Source: Nocardioides sp. PD653-B2 | GTDB lineage: Bacteria; Actinomycetota; Actinomycetes; Propionibacteriales; Nocardioidaceae | Length of the DNA: 64,000 bases | Direction of reading: 5' to 3' | Assembly (NCBI RefSeq): GCF_002117935.1 | Contig: NZ_BDJE01000048.1 | Coordinates: 1 to 64,000 of the forward strand | Shown: positions 26,402 to 34,674 of the stretch, in pieces | Layout: the number at the start of each line of letters is the position of its first letter | Numbering within the stretch: position 1 is the first letter of the stretch | The notes under the pieces: generated by a model | Databases searched by the model: none | The model's input: the letters and a program-made list of their open reading frames with translations, nothing else | What the model was told of the DNA's origin: nothing | Program-made: the position numbers and the translations under genes

Positions 26402-27908
26402 TCAGGGCCAGTCGGCCGCCGTGTCGGCGGCCGACACCTTGGCCCCGGTCCTGGAGGTCCGGGGCCTCACGAAGGCCTACGGCCGCGTGCAGGCCGTGCG
26501 TGGGATCGACCTGGCGCTGCGCCCGGGAGAGATCTGCGCGCTCCTCGGTGAGAACGGTGCCGGCAAGTCCACCCTGATCGGGATGTTGTCCGGTGTCGTC
26601 TCGCCGACCGAGGGAACGATGTCGGTCGAGGGGCAGCCGGTCTCCTTCGGCTCGGCCTCCGCGGCTCAGGCCGCGGGGGTCTCCACGGTGTTCCAGGAGC
26701 TGTCCCTGGCGCGCCACCTCACCGTCGCCGACAACCTGTTCATGGGGCGGATGGGTCCGCTCTGGCGGCTCGACGCGCCGCGTCGCCGCCGGGAGCGCGC
26801 TCGTGAGGTGCTGGTGGGGCTGGGCTGGGACATCGACCCGGCCGCCCCGGTCGGCAGGCTGAGCGCGGCTGACCAGCAGCTGGTGGAGATCGCGCGCGCC
26901 ATCGCCAGTGACACCAAGGTGCTGCTCCTCGACGAGCCGACCAGCTCCCTCGCGCCGCAGGAGGTGGAGCGGCTGCACGACCAGATGCGCGCGCTGAGCG
27001 CGGCCGGTCTCGCCATCGTCTACGTCTCGCACCGGATGACCGAGGTCTTCGACGTCGCCTCCACCTTCGCGGTGCTCCGCGACGGACGCCTGTCGCTGCG
27101 GGCCGACACGGCCGACACGACGCCCTCCGCGGTCATGGACGCCCTCCTCGGCGGTGCTGCCGCGCAGACCGGCTCGGACCGTCAGGTCCTCGGGATCGAG
27201 GAGTCCGCGGAGCGGCCCGCGCCGCTGGAGCTGCGCGGCGTCGGCGTGTCGCACGTGTTGCACGACATCGACCTGAAGATCCGCTGGGGGGAGGTCACCG
27301 GCCTGACCGGCCTGCGTGGGTCGGGTGCGGTCGAGCTCGCCGAGGCGCTCTTCGACCGACGGGGGGTCAGCGGCCAGATCCTCGTCCGCGGCGTCGACTC
27401 CAGCGACGACCCGCGGGAGCTGATGCGCAGGCGCATCGCGTACGTGCCGCCGGAGCGAGGATCAGGACTGTTCCCGAACCTCAGCCTGGCCGAGAACATC
27501 GAGCTCACGGCGCGGGTGGGGCGGCGCAAGTCCGAGCTCACGGCGCGCGACGTCATCCGGCGGCTGTCGATCAAGGCCGAGAACGAGTCGGTACCGATCC
27601 GGACGCTCAGCGGTGGCAACCAGCAAAAAGCGATGATCGGGCGCTGGCTGCTCCTGCAGCCGGAGATCTTCGTCCTGATCGAACCGACGAGAGGAGTAGA
27701 CGTGGGGGTGCGTCGGGAGATACACGAGCTGCTCTGGCAGTTCGCCGATGACGGGATGGCTGTCGTGGTCGCCTCGGCCGACCTGGAGGAGATTGCCGAC
27801 CTGGCCGACCGAACGGTCGTGCTCCACGAAGGACGCATCGTCGCCGATCTCGAACGGGTGGACGTGACAACAGTGAACGACGCGATCGCGAAGGCGGCAG
27901 TGGCATGA
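26370..27908 (+). CDS. Sugar ABC transporter, double ATPase subunit
   Basis: A 512-residue protein with two fused ATPase domains, like RbsA or MglA. Domain 1 has Walker A GENGAGKST (residues 60-68), signature LSAADQQLVEIARA and Walker B VLLLDEPTS. Domain 2 has a degenerate Walker A (GLRGSGAVEL) and a clear LSGGNQQKAMIGRW signature, normal for this family. GTG at 26370 follows GAGGAC; GTG at 26358 lacks a ribosome-binding site. It overlaps the binding-protein gene by 32 bases. Confidence 0.93.
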   Translation: MTTLSPQSSSSQGQSAAVSAADTLAPVLEVRGLTKAYGRVQAVRGIDLALRPGEICALLGENGAGKSTLIGMLSGVVSPTEGTMSVEGQPVSFGSASAAQAAGVSTVFQELSLARHLTVADNLFMGRMGPLWRLDAPRRRRERAREVLVGLGWDIDPAAPVGRLSAADQQLVEIARAIASDTKVLLLDEPTSSLAPQEVERLHDQMRALSAAGLAIVYVSHRMTEVFDVASTFAVLRDGRLSLRADTADTTPSAVMDALLGGAAAQTGSDRQVLGIEESAERPAPLELRGVGVSHVLHDIDLKIRWGEVTGLTGLRGSGAVELAEALFDRRGVSGQILVRGVDSSDDPRELMRRRIAYVPPERGSGLFPNLSLAENIELTARVGRRKSELTARDVIRRLSIKAENESVPIRTLSGGNQQKAMIGRWLLLQPEIFVLIEPTRGVDVGVRREIHELLWQFADDGMAVVVASADLEEIADLADRTVVLHEGRIVADLERVDVTTVNDAIAKAAVA

Positions 27909-28924
27909 ACCAGGATCTTGCAAGCGCGACGGCCCCGATTCAGGGTGCGCAGAGCCCGGAGGCTCGGCTCGGCATGGCCCACGGGCTGCGCCGCTTCGCC
28001 GGCCGCTCCGACGTTCTCGGGTTGTTGGTGGTCTACCTCGCACTCTTCGTGTACCTGTCGATCCGCACGCCGTACTTCCTCACGTCGGACAACATCTCCG
28101 ACCTGCTCCGCGAGATGGCCGTCCTCGGCATCATCGCGGTCGGCGAGACGCTCGTCATCCTGCGTGCCGAGATCGACCTCTCCGTCGGCTCGGTGCTCGC
28201 GCTGTCGGCCGTGATCGCCTCGCAGGACAGTTTCGTCACCTCGACGCCACTGGTCATCGTGATCGCGCTCGCCGTCGGGATTCTCTGCGGTCTGGTGAAC
28301 GGGATCATCGTGGCCTCCACCGGGATCAGCTCCCTGGTCGTCACCCTCGGGACCATGACCGTCGCCAGCGGACTCGCGCTGGTCGTCACCGGCGGTGCCC
28401 CGCGCGTCTTCGAGGTGCCGTTCCTGGAGAAGCTGGGGCAGGGCGAGCTGTGGGGCGTGCCCACCCAGTTCGTGGTGATGGTGCTGGTCGGTCTGGTCGT
28501 CGCGTACGTCCTGCGCATGAGCGTGTTCGGCCGCAGCCTCTACGCGACCGGGGACAACGACCGAGCGGCTCGACTCAACGGGATCCGCGTGGGTCGGGTC
28601 ACCGTGAGCGTCTTCGCGCTGGCCGGTGGGCTCGCGGCGGTCGGCGGACTGCTCTACGGGGGACAGTTCGGCTCCGCGGACCCCACCATCGGGGTGAACC
28701 TCAACCTGCTCGGCATCGCCGCGGTCGTCATCGGCGGGACGTCGCTGTTCGGCGGGGTCGGTGGCGTCATCGGCACCCTCCTGGGCACCGCGCTCATCGC
28801 CACCCTGCAGAACGGGCTCGTCCAGCTCAACGTCGCCTCGGCGTGGCAGGAGGTCGTCACGGGCGTGGTCATCGTCCTGGCCGTCCTCGCCGACCGGCTC
28901 CGGGCCCGCGCTCGGGACCGCTGA
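27905..28924 (+). CDS. Sugar ABC transporter permease
   Basis: A 339-residue RbsC-type inner-membrane permease with eight to ten hydrophobic segments. The conserved GETLVILRAEIDLSVGSVLAL segment and the ATGDNDRAARLNGIRV cytoplasmic loop that contacts the ATPase are present. The ATG overlaps the ATPase stop by four bases. Confidence 0.93.
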   Translation: MNQDLASATAPIQGAQSPEARLGMAHGLRRFAGRSDVLGLLVVYLALFVYLSIRTPYFLTSDNISDLLREMAVLGIIAVGETLVILRAEIDLSVGSVLALSAVIASQDSFVTSTPLVIVIALAVGILCGLVNGIIVASTGISSLVVTLGTMTVASGLALVVTGGAPRVFEVPFLEKLGQGELWGVPTQFVVMVLVGLVVAYVLRMSVFGRSLYATGDNDRAARLNGIRVGRVTVSVFALAGGLAAVGGLLYGGQFGSADPTIGVNLNLLGIAAVVIGGTSLFGGVGGVIGTLLGTALIATLQNGLVQLNVASAWQEVVTGVVIVLAVLADRLRARARDR

Positions 28925-28934
28925 GGAACCGGAC

Positions 28935-29729
28935 GTGAAGCTAGCGATCCTCGACCTGGGCCGACTCACCTGCGACCTGTCCTGGCAGCTCGCGATGTGC
29001 GAGCCGAGCCGCGTCTCGGACCCCGCTCCCACGCCGACGCGGATCGAGCTGCCCGTCATCGCGACCGTCGTCCATGCGGGCACCCGGGTGATCCTGTTCG
29101 ACACCGGCTGTCACCCCGACGCCATGTCGGGCCGGTGGCCGGCCGGCTGGAGCGACCGGTTCGCGTTCTCGGCCACGGATGCCCAGTCGCTGCCGGCCCA
29201 GCTCGCGCTGGTGGGGCTGCAGCCCAGCGATGTCACCGACGTGGTGCTGTCCCATCTCCACATGGACCACGCGGGCAACGTCGGGCTCTTCCGGCACGCG
29301 CGGATCTGGGTGCACCGACGCGAGATGGAGCATGCCCTCGCGGAGGCCCTGACCGACGCGGACTACGTCGGGCCCTACGTCCCCGAGGACTGGCTCTTCG
29401 ACGACGTGGAGTGGCGCTTCGTGCGCGGGCCGGCCGTCGTCGTGCCGGGTGTCGAGCTGCTGCCGCTGCCAGGACACACTCCGGGCACGGTCGCGATGAC
29501 GGTCGAGCTCGCCGGCGGCAGCTTCATCTTCCCGTCCGACGCCGTCTACATGGCGGAGTCGATGGGTCCGCCGGCTCACCCGGGCGGCGCGCCGTACGAC
29601 AGTCTCGGCTTCGTCGACACCGTCGACCGGCTGACGTACCTGCGCGATCGCTCGGCGGCGACGATCGTCTTCCCGCACGACCCCGACCAGTTCGCTACGT
29701 TGCAGCTCGCCCCGAGGTGGTACCAATGA
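28935..29729 (+). CDS. Metallo-beta-lactamase-fold hydrolase (lactonase-like)
   Basis: A 264-residue protein with the di-metal motif SHLHMDHAGN (HxHxDH), a later histidine in LPGHTPGT, the metal-bridging aspartate in FPSDAVY and a last histidine in VFPHDPD. The layout resembles AiiA-type N-acyl-homoserine lactonases and other lactone hydrolases. GTG at 28935 lies seven bases after GAGGA. Placed after a sugar-type importer, it may open a lactone or hydrolyse an ester on the route. Quorum quenching is possible but unsupported. Confidence 0.85.
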   Translation: MKLAILDLGRLTCDLSWQLAMCEPSRVSDPAPTPTRIELPVIATVVHAGTRVILFDTGCHPDAMSGRWPAGWSDRFAFSATDAQSLPAQLALVGLQPSDVTDVVLSHLHMDHAGNVGLFRHARIWVHRREMEHALAEALTDADYVGPYVPEDWLFDDVEWRFVRGPAVVVPGVELLPLPGHTPGTVAMTVELAGGSFIFPSDAVYMAESMGPPAHPGGAPYDSLGFVDTVDRLTYLRDRSAATIVFPHDPDQFATLQLAPRWYQ

Positions 29730-30883
29730 GCAGGATTCGCACCCAGGTCTACCTGGACCACGCCGCCACGTCTCCCATGCTGGCCAAGGTGCAGGACGTC
29801 ATGCGAGCCGTGGAGGGCGAGGCGTTCGGCAACGCGTCGTCGGCCCACTGGGCAGGCGACCGTGCACTCGCCGTTCTCGACTCGGCTCGGCGCGCGGTGC
29901 TCGGTCGGTTCGGTGGCGGCGACCGGGTGATCTTCACCTCCGGTGCGACGGAGAGCAACCTCATCGGGCTGCTCGGCACGGCGCTCGGGGAGGGCTTCGA
30001 TCGGATAGTCGTCTCGGCCATCGAGCACGAGTCGGTCAACGCCGCTGCGCGCCTCGCGGAACGGCTCGGCATCAGTGTCGAGCGCTGTGGGGTGGACGAG
30101 CTCGGTCGCCTCGACCTCGAGGAGCTGAACTGGCGTCTGTCCGGTGGTCCTGCCGCCGTTGGCGTGGTGCACGCATCGAACGAGGTCGGCACCGTGCAGC
30201 CCGTCGCCCAGATCGCCGAACTGGTGCACGCGCGAGGCTCCCGCCTGCACCTCGACCTGGCGCAGAGCTTCGGGAAGGTCGCGATGACCGAGGCCCGCGC
30301 TGCCGACACCTGGGGAATCTCCGGCCACAAGATCGGCGGCCCGAAGGGCATCGGCGCGCTGATCATCGGGTCGGACGTCCGGCTCGAGTCGCCGATCGGC
30401 GGAGGCAGCCAGGAGGACGGGCTGCGGCACGGAACCCACAACGTGGCCGGGGCGGCGGGACTCGCCTGCGCGGCTGTCGAGAACGACCCCGTGGTGATCG
30501 GGCCGGAGCTCCAGGCGCGGGCGGACCACCTTCGGTCGGCCATCGCCTACGACGTGCCGGACATCCGGTGGACCGGCGACCCCGAGAACCGCGCCCCGCA
30601 CCTCGTCAGCGCGATCGTGCCGGGGGTGCCCGGGGAGATGCTGGTCGCGAGCCTCGACGTCCTCGGCATCGCCGCGTCCGTGGGATCTGCCTGCGCAGCC
30701 CGCAAGGACCCGTCGGGGAAGGCGGGGGCACTGCGTGCCATGGGTGCCTCGAAGGCAGACGCGGTGTGCTCGGTCCGGTTCAGCGTGGGGCTCGACACGG
30801 CCTCCAGCGAGATCAGCTCTGCCGCGCCCCTGATCACCGAGACGATCCATCGTCTCCGCGAGGTCGTCTCCGCTCAGGTGTAG
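29726..30883 (+). CDS. Cysteine-desulfurase-like class V aminotransferase
   Basis: A 385-residue PLP enzyme of the NifS/IscS group. The start VYLDHAATSPML, the HASNEVGTVQPV and DLAQSFGK segments, the PLP lysine in SGHKIGGPKG and a cysteine in VGSACAARKDPSG are all conserved. Such enzymes remove sulfur from cysteine, but some act as lyases or transferases on other amino-acid-like compounds. No iron-sulfur assembly genes are nearby; it is the last gene of a catabolic operon, which suggests a pathway role. The ATG overlaps the hydrolase stop. Confidence 0.85.
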   Translation: MSRIRTQVYLDHAATSPMLAKVQDVMRAVEGEAFGNASSAHWAGDRALAVLDSARRAVLGRFGGGDRVIFTSGATESNLIGLLGTALGEGFDRIVVSAIEHESVNAAARLAERLGISVERCGVDELGRLDLEELNWRLSGGPAAVGVVHASNEVGTVQPVAQIAELVHARGSRLHLDLAQSFGKVAMTEARAADTWGISGHKIGGPKGIGALIIGSDVRLESPIGGGSQEDGLRHGTHNVAGAAGLACAAVENDPVVIGPELQARADHLRSAIAYDVPDIRWTGDPENRAPHLVSAIVPGVPGEMLVASLDVLGIAASVGSACAARKDPSGKAGALRAMGASKADAVCSVRFSVGLDTASSEISSAAPLITETIHRLREVVSAQV

Positions 30884-30985
30884 TCCTGGGGTGGGCGCCC
30901 GCGCGGGTTGACCCGGACCGCGCCGACACGGGGTGGGGTGATCTCGTCTCGCGACAGCCTCGAGGGAGCCGCGCGGGCGAACCTC

Positions 30986-31648
30986 TCAGGAGAACAGCCC
31001 GGTGATGGACCTGATGTGCTGCTCCATGGCCGCCTTGGCGACGACGTCGTTGCGATCCACGATCGCGGTCCGGATGACGTCATGATCATGATTTCGACCC
31101 GAGACCGCGGTGGCGATCATGTCGGCGCCCGCGTAGCCGTACATCAAGAAGTCGGAGAGGTACCACATCCGGCGACTGAGGTCGGCGACCAGTGGTGAGC
31201 GGGACATCGCGTGGATGACGCCGTGGAAGCGCGCGTTCTGGAGGAAGTACTCGCGTCCACGGTCATCCGTGTCGGCGGTGTGTTCCACCTCGTGGAGAAG
31301 TGCCAGCGCCTCGTCCAGCTGGTGCACGTGCTCCGCATCGTGTCGTAAGGCAGCAGCCGCCGCGATCTCTCCCTCGAAGGAGGCGAACACGGTGAAGAAG
31401 TCGCGTGCCTCCTGGAGCGCATAGGTGCGGACGCGACAACCGCTGCGTGGCTCGATCTCGACCAGACCGATGGTCGCGAGTCGGTGCAGCGCCTCCATGA
31501 TCGGCTGCTTGCTGACGCCGAACTCGACCTTCAGCGCCTCGATCGGCACCCGAGATCCCGGCGGGTAGGCACCTTCGATGATGTGGGCTCGAAGCCTGTC
31601 GAACAGGAACTGACCGAGGGGCGCTTCGGATCGCGCTTCCTCGATCAT
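30986..31648 (-). CDS. GntR-family regulator with FCD domain
   Basis: A 220-residue regulator. The winged helix includes FGVSKQPIMEALHRLATIG (residues about 43-61), followed by an FCD domain with NARFHGVIHAM and a late histidine-rich NHDHDVIRTA. It diverges from the MDR-family gene at 31900. Two sites of the type TGGCATGYYA lie in the shared intergenic region and are its likely operators. In the 100 bp between this gene and the convergent desulfurase-like gene no convincing terminator was seen. Confidence 0.88.
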   Translation of the reverse strand: MIEEARSEAPLGQFLFDRLRAHIIEGAYPPGSRVPIEALKVEFGVSKQPIMEALHRLATIGLVEIEPRSGCRVRTYALQEARDFFTVFASFEGEIAAAAALRHDAEHVHQLDEALALLHEVEHTADTDDRGREYFLQNARFHGVIHAMSRSPLVADLSRRMWYLSDFLMYGYAGADMIATAVSGRNHDHDVIRTAIVDRNDVVAKAAMEQHIRSITGLFS

Positions 31649-31751
31649 GGTCCCTGCTTTCTCCTGGTCGTCCTCCGACGTGGCCGCTCGTGAGGTGCGA
31701 GGTCAGCCTATCGGTCTGAGTGGGGGCGGCGCCGCAGCGACATCAGCCATC

Positions 31752-31761
31752 TAGCATGCCA
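31752..31761. promoter_or_regulatory. Candidate GntR operator, distal site
   Basis: TAGCATGCCA, read on the minus strand as TGGCATGCTA, is one base away from the palindrome TGGCATGCCA. It lies about 105 bp upstream of the GntR start. A second site of the same type is at 31848-31857. Confidence 0.4.
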
Positions 31762-31817
31762 ACAAGTCTCGCTTCCGCCGTAGTGCTACGTCAATTGCGC
31801 TGAACTCCTGGCTTCAG

Positions 31818-31857
31818 TTGTGGTGGTCGTCACGATCCCCTACAATCTGGCATGTCA
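31818..31857 (+). promoter_or_regulatory. Promoter with GntR-type operator for the 31900-35616 genes
   Basis: TTGTGG (31818-31823), 17-base spacer, TACAAT (31841-31846). TGGCATGTCA (31848-31857), also one mismatch from TGGCATGCCA, lies on the expected transcription start near 31853. Binding there would block initiation. The placement also argues against translation starting at the ATG at 31852. Confidence 0.55.
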
Positions 31858-31861
31858 ATTG

Positions 31862-31880
31862 GCGAGCCAGGCTGGCTCGC
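31862..31880. repeat. Perfect 9-bp inverted repeat in the 5' leader
   Basis: GCGAGCCAG-G-CTGGCTCGC, a 9-bp palindrome with a single central base. It lies between the transcription start near 31853 and the GAGGAG ribosome-binding site at 31888-31893. It could be a second operator of different sequence or a leader hairpin. Confidence 0.6.
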
Positions 31881-31899
31881 AGTCCCTGAGGAGTTCCCT

Positions 31900-33015
31900 G
31901 TGACAACGATGAGAGCGGCCCGTCTGCACGAGGTCGGCGGCGCGTTCCAGGTCGACGAGGTCCCGATGCCCGTGCCCGGCGAACTGGACGTCGTCGTCCG
32001 GGTCGAAGCGGCGCACATCGTGCCCAACCTGCGCAACGTCATCAACACCTACCCGAGCCAGAAGCCTTTCCTCCCGCTGCCCGAGCTGCCGGCGATCTTC
32101 GGCATGGACAGTGCCGGCGTGATCACCGAGGTCGGTGCTCGGGTGCGCAACCTGAAGCCGGGCGATCGGGTCTACATCAACCCCGGACTCGACACGGGTG
32201 ACTCGTGGGCCGCTCGCAACGGAGAACCGATGAACGACCCCGCCTACACGTTCGAGGGCTACTTCGGCTTCGGACCTGACTCGGCGGTCATTCACCGGGA
32301 CTACCCGTACGGCGGGCTGGGTCAGTACGTGAAGGCTCCCGTCAAGAACATCGTCTGCATCCCGGACAACGTCTCGCTCGACCACGCCGCCCGGTTCGGC
32401 TACCTGGGCACGTCCTACAGCGGTCTCCGCAAGGGGGACGTCCGGGCGGGCACCAGCCTCCTGATCCACGGTGCCACCGGCACGCTCGGGGTCAACGCGG
32501 TCCTTCTCGCTCTCGCGATGGGCGCCACCCAGATCTTCGGCGTGGCCCGCGACGCCGCACGCCTCGAGCGCTTGCGCCAGATCGACCCCGATCGGATCCA
32601 GGTGCTCTCGTACGGCGATCGCGACGTGTCGGAGTGGGTTCGCGAGCACACCCAGGGGCGTGGCGTCGACGTGTTCCTCGACGCCACGAACTCCAGCGCT
32701 ACGGCCGACGTCACGATGGCGGGCATCTGGGCGCTGCGCCGGGGTGGCCGCATGGTCAGTATCGGTGCCATGCCGGAGGACCTTCCCGTCCCGATGTACC
32801 GGCTGATGACGCTCCACATCAGCTTGCTCGGGTCGCTGTGGTTCACCACGGCGGAGGGCGAGGACATGGCGCGCATGGCCGGCGCCGGGACGCTCGACCT
32901 CAGCCATCTCACCGCCCGGCACTTCACGCTGGACGAAGTCAATGCTGCCGTCGAGGCGGCTTCCACCGACAGCGGCGGGGGCTTCACCAGCGTCGTCGTC
33001 CGTCCCCAGGAATAG
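31900..33015 (+). CDS. MDR-family alcohol dehydrogenase/quinone oxidoreductase-like protein
   Basis: A 371-residue medium-chain dehydrogenase/reductase. The GroES-like N-terminal half lacks the usual catalytic zinc cysteine (the region reads AAHIVPNLRNVI), and the Rossmann half has HGATGTLGVNAVLLALAMGA. A zinc-independent NADPH reductase is therefore likelier than a zinc alcohol dehydrogenase. GTG at 31900 follows GAGGAG by six bases. It heads the GntR-controlled genes. Confidence 0.85.
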   Translation: MTTMRAARLHEVGGAFQVDEVPMPVPGELDVVVRVEAAHIVPNLRNVINTYPSQKPFLPLPELPAIFGMDSAGVITEVGARVRNLKPGDRVYINPGLDTGDSWAARNGEPMNDPAYTFEGYFGFGPDSAVIHRDYPYGGLGQYVKAPVKNIVCIPDNVSLDHAARFGYLGTSYSGLRKGDVRAGTSLLIHGATGTLGVNAVLLALAMGATQIFGVARDAARLERLRQIDPDRIQVLSYGDRDVSEWVREHTQGRGVDVFLDATNSSATADVTMAGIWALRRGGRMVSIGAMPEDLPVPMYRLMTLHISLLGSLWFTTAEGEDMARMAGAGTLDLSHLTARHFTLDEVNAAVEAASTDSGGGFTSVVVRPQE

Positions 33016-33029
33016 CAGGGAGAACACTC

Positions 33030-33632
33030 ATGTCAGATCTTCTCGGTCGATCGACCGCGTTGCTGGTCGTCCATCTGCAGGAGGACATCGTCAGCGAAGG
33101 CACCGCCTTCGGGTCCGTCTTCGCTGCGGAGGCCGCCGCCAGGGACGTCGTCGAGCACACCAACGTCGCGATGCGGGCAGTCCGCGATCACGGCGGCCTG
33201 GTCGTCGCGCTGCGCATCGCGTTCGCGCCTGACCACTCGGACCTGCGACCGACCCTGCCACTCCTGCAGATGGTCGAGCAGGCGGGATGCCTGAAGGAAG
33301 GGACCACCGGGGCCCAGCTCGTGCCGGAGCTCGCCGTCGAGGACGACGACGTCGTCATCACGCACAAGCGCCCCGGTCCTTTCACCGGCTCCGACCTCGA
33401 GGAGGTTCTCCGTGATCGTGGGATCGAGAACGTCGTCGTTTGCGGAGTTGCGACGAATGCCTCGGTCGAGGGTGCGGTACGGCAGGCAGCCGACCTGGGC
33501 TTTCACGTGGTCGTCCTCGCGGACGCCACCTCAGCCGGTGACGGCGCGAGCCGCGAGGCCTCGCTCGGCTCGATGGGACTCTTCGCCACGTCGATGACTG
33601 TCGAGGAGCTCGCCGCCAGCATCTCGCGATGA
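33030..33632 (+). CDS. Isochorismatase-like hydrolase, nucleophile cysteine replaced
   Basis: A 200-residue protein of the isochorismatase/nicotinamidase fold. The N-terminal acidic residue (LLVVHLQEDIV) and the lysine in ITHKRPGPFTGSD are conserved. The segment that normally reads GVATNVCVES reads GVATNASVEG, so Ser replaces the nucleophilic Cys. True isochorismatases also lack this Cys, whereas amidases need it. ATG at 33030 follows AGGGAGA. The function is unassigned. Confidence 0.82.
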   Translation: MSDLLGRSTALLVVHLQEDIVSEGTAFGSVFAAEAAARDVVEHTNVAMRAVRDHGGLVVALRIAFAPDHSDLRPTLPLLQMVEQAGCLKEGTTGAQLVPELAVEDDDVVITHKRPGPFTGSDLEEVLRDRGIENVVVCGVATNASVEGAVRQAADLGFHVVVLADATSAGDGASREASLGSMGLFATSMTVEELAASISR

Positions 33633-33639
33633 CCGGACC

Positions 33640-33678
33640 CCAGATGTCCGCCGCCTCGGTGAGGCGGCGGACATCTGG
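33640..33678. terminator. Perfect 18-bp hairpin, terminator-like
   Basis: Both arms (33640-33657 and 33661-33678) match over all 18 positions, with a 3-base loop GGT. No T-run follows, as is common for actinobacterial terminators. It lies just after the isochorismatase-like stop and 63 bp before the hydrolase start. Confidence 0.7.
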
Positions 33679-33741
33679 GAACGCCAGCGCGCACTGACGT
33701 GCAGACCGCCACACCCACCCGCACAGAAAGCTGAGGTCGCA

Positions 33742-34608
33742 TTGACTGCCGCGACTGGGATCCGCGAGTCGGCGTCCCGAGACATCGAGCTCCCGTCGGG
33801 AGTGCACCTGCGCTACTACGAGGCGGGACAACCCGGTGCGACGCCAGTCGTCCTCCTGCACGGCTCTGGTCCTGGAGCGACGGGTTGGTCCAACTTCTCC
33901 GGCAACATCGGTGTCATCGCCGACGCCGGCTACCACGTCCTCGCCCCGGACATGCCGGGCTGGGGCGACTCCGACGCCCAGGCGACCGTGGACATGGATC
34001 ATGTCGCGACCCTGGTCGAGTTCCTGGACGCCCTCGATCTGGCGAGCGTTGCTCTGGTGGGCAACTCGATGGGCGCCCATACGGCGATCAGGTTCGCGAC
34101 TCTCCATCCGGACCGCATCACCCACCTGGTGACCATGGGTGCTTCGCTCGGCCGGGGCACCACCCTCTTCGGGCCTGGTGACGGGCCCAGCGAAGGGCTC
34201 AAGGCGATCGTCCGGGCATATCGCGACCCGAGCCCTGAGAACATGCGGGCGCTGGTCGAGATCATGACCTTCGACAAGCAGCGGTTCGCGACCCCCGAAC
34301 TCACCAAGGCCCGCTCCGAAGCGGCCCTGGCGCGGCCCGACCATCTCCGCAACTACGTCGCCGGCCTGGCCCACGGTGCACCGATCCCGATCCGGGTGGA
34401 CAGGGAGAAGATCGCCGACATCACCGTGCCGACGCTGCTCATCCACGGCAAGGACGACCGGGTCCTGCACTACGAGATCACGTTGTGGTTGCTGGCGAAC
34501 ATCCCCAACTCCCGGGCTGTGCTGCTCAACCGCTGCGGCCACTGGGCGATGATCGAGCACGCGGCTGAGTTCAACCGTCTGGTCATCGACTTCCTCGCCC
34601 ACGCCTGA
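33742..34608 (+). CDS. Alpha/beta hydrolase, meta-cleavage product hydrolase type
   Basis: A 288-residue MhpC/BphD-like hydrolase. The oxyanion-hole motif is LLHGSGPGATGWSNF, the nucleophile serine is in VGNSMGAH, the acid is in HGKDDRV and the histidine is in RCGHWAMIEH. It would hydrolyse the C-C bond of a 2-hydroxy-6-oxo-dienoate made by extradiol cleavage. The start is TTG at 33742, five bases after GAGG. The MhpB-type dioxygenase gene directly downstream supports the assignment. Confidence 0.9.
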   Translation: MTAATGIRESASRDIELPSGVHLRYYEAGQPGATPVVLLHGSGPGATGWSNFSGNIGVIADAGYHVLAPDMPGWGDSDAQATVDMDHVATLVEFLDALDLASVALVGNSMGAHTAIRFATLHPDRITHLVTMGASLGRGTTLFGPGDGPSEGLKAIVRAYRDPSPENMRALVEIMTFDKQRFATPELTKARSEAALARPDHLRNYVAGLAHGAPIPIRVDREKIADITVPTLLIHGKDDRVLHYEITLWLLANIPNSRAVLLNRCGHWAMIEHAAEFNRLVIDFLAHA

Positions 34609-34613
34609 GCTCG

Positions 34614-34642
34614 CGAACCGCGGCGGGGCCTCCCACGGTTCG
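34614..34642. other. Inverted repeat between the hydrolase and MhpB-type genes
   Basis: CGAACCG (34614-34620) and CGGTTCG (34636-34642) form a 7-bp inverted repeat around a 15-base GC-rich loop. It may be a weak hairpin or an attenuation point; no T-run is present. Confidence 0.35.
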
Positions 34643-34674
34643 ACGCCCGCCATCACGCCCGCAAGGAGTAACCC

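Noticed and set aside
28935..29729. Dedicated quorum-quenching lactonase
   Set aside because: The metal motif fits, but the operon context is catabolic and no signalling genes are nearby.
29726..30883. Housekeeping iron-sulfur cluster desulfurase
   Set aside because: No suf or isc genes are adjacent, and it is the terminal gene of a catabolic operon.
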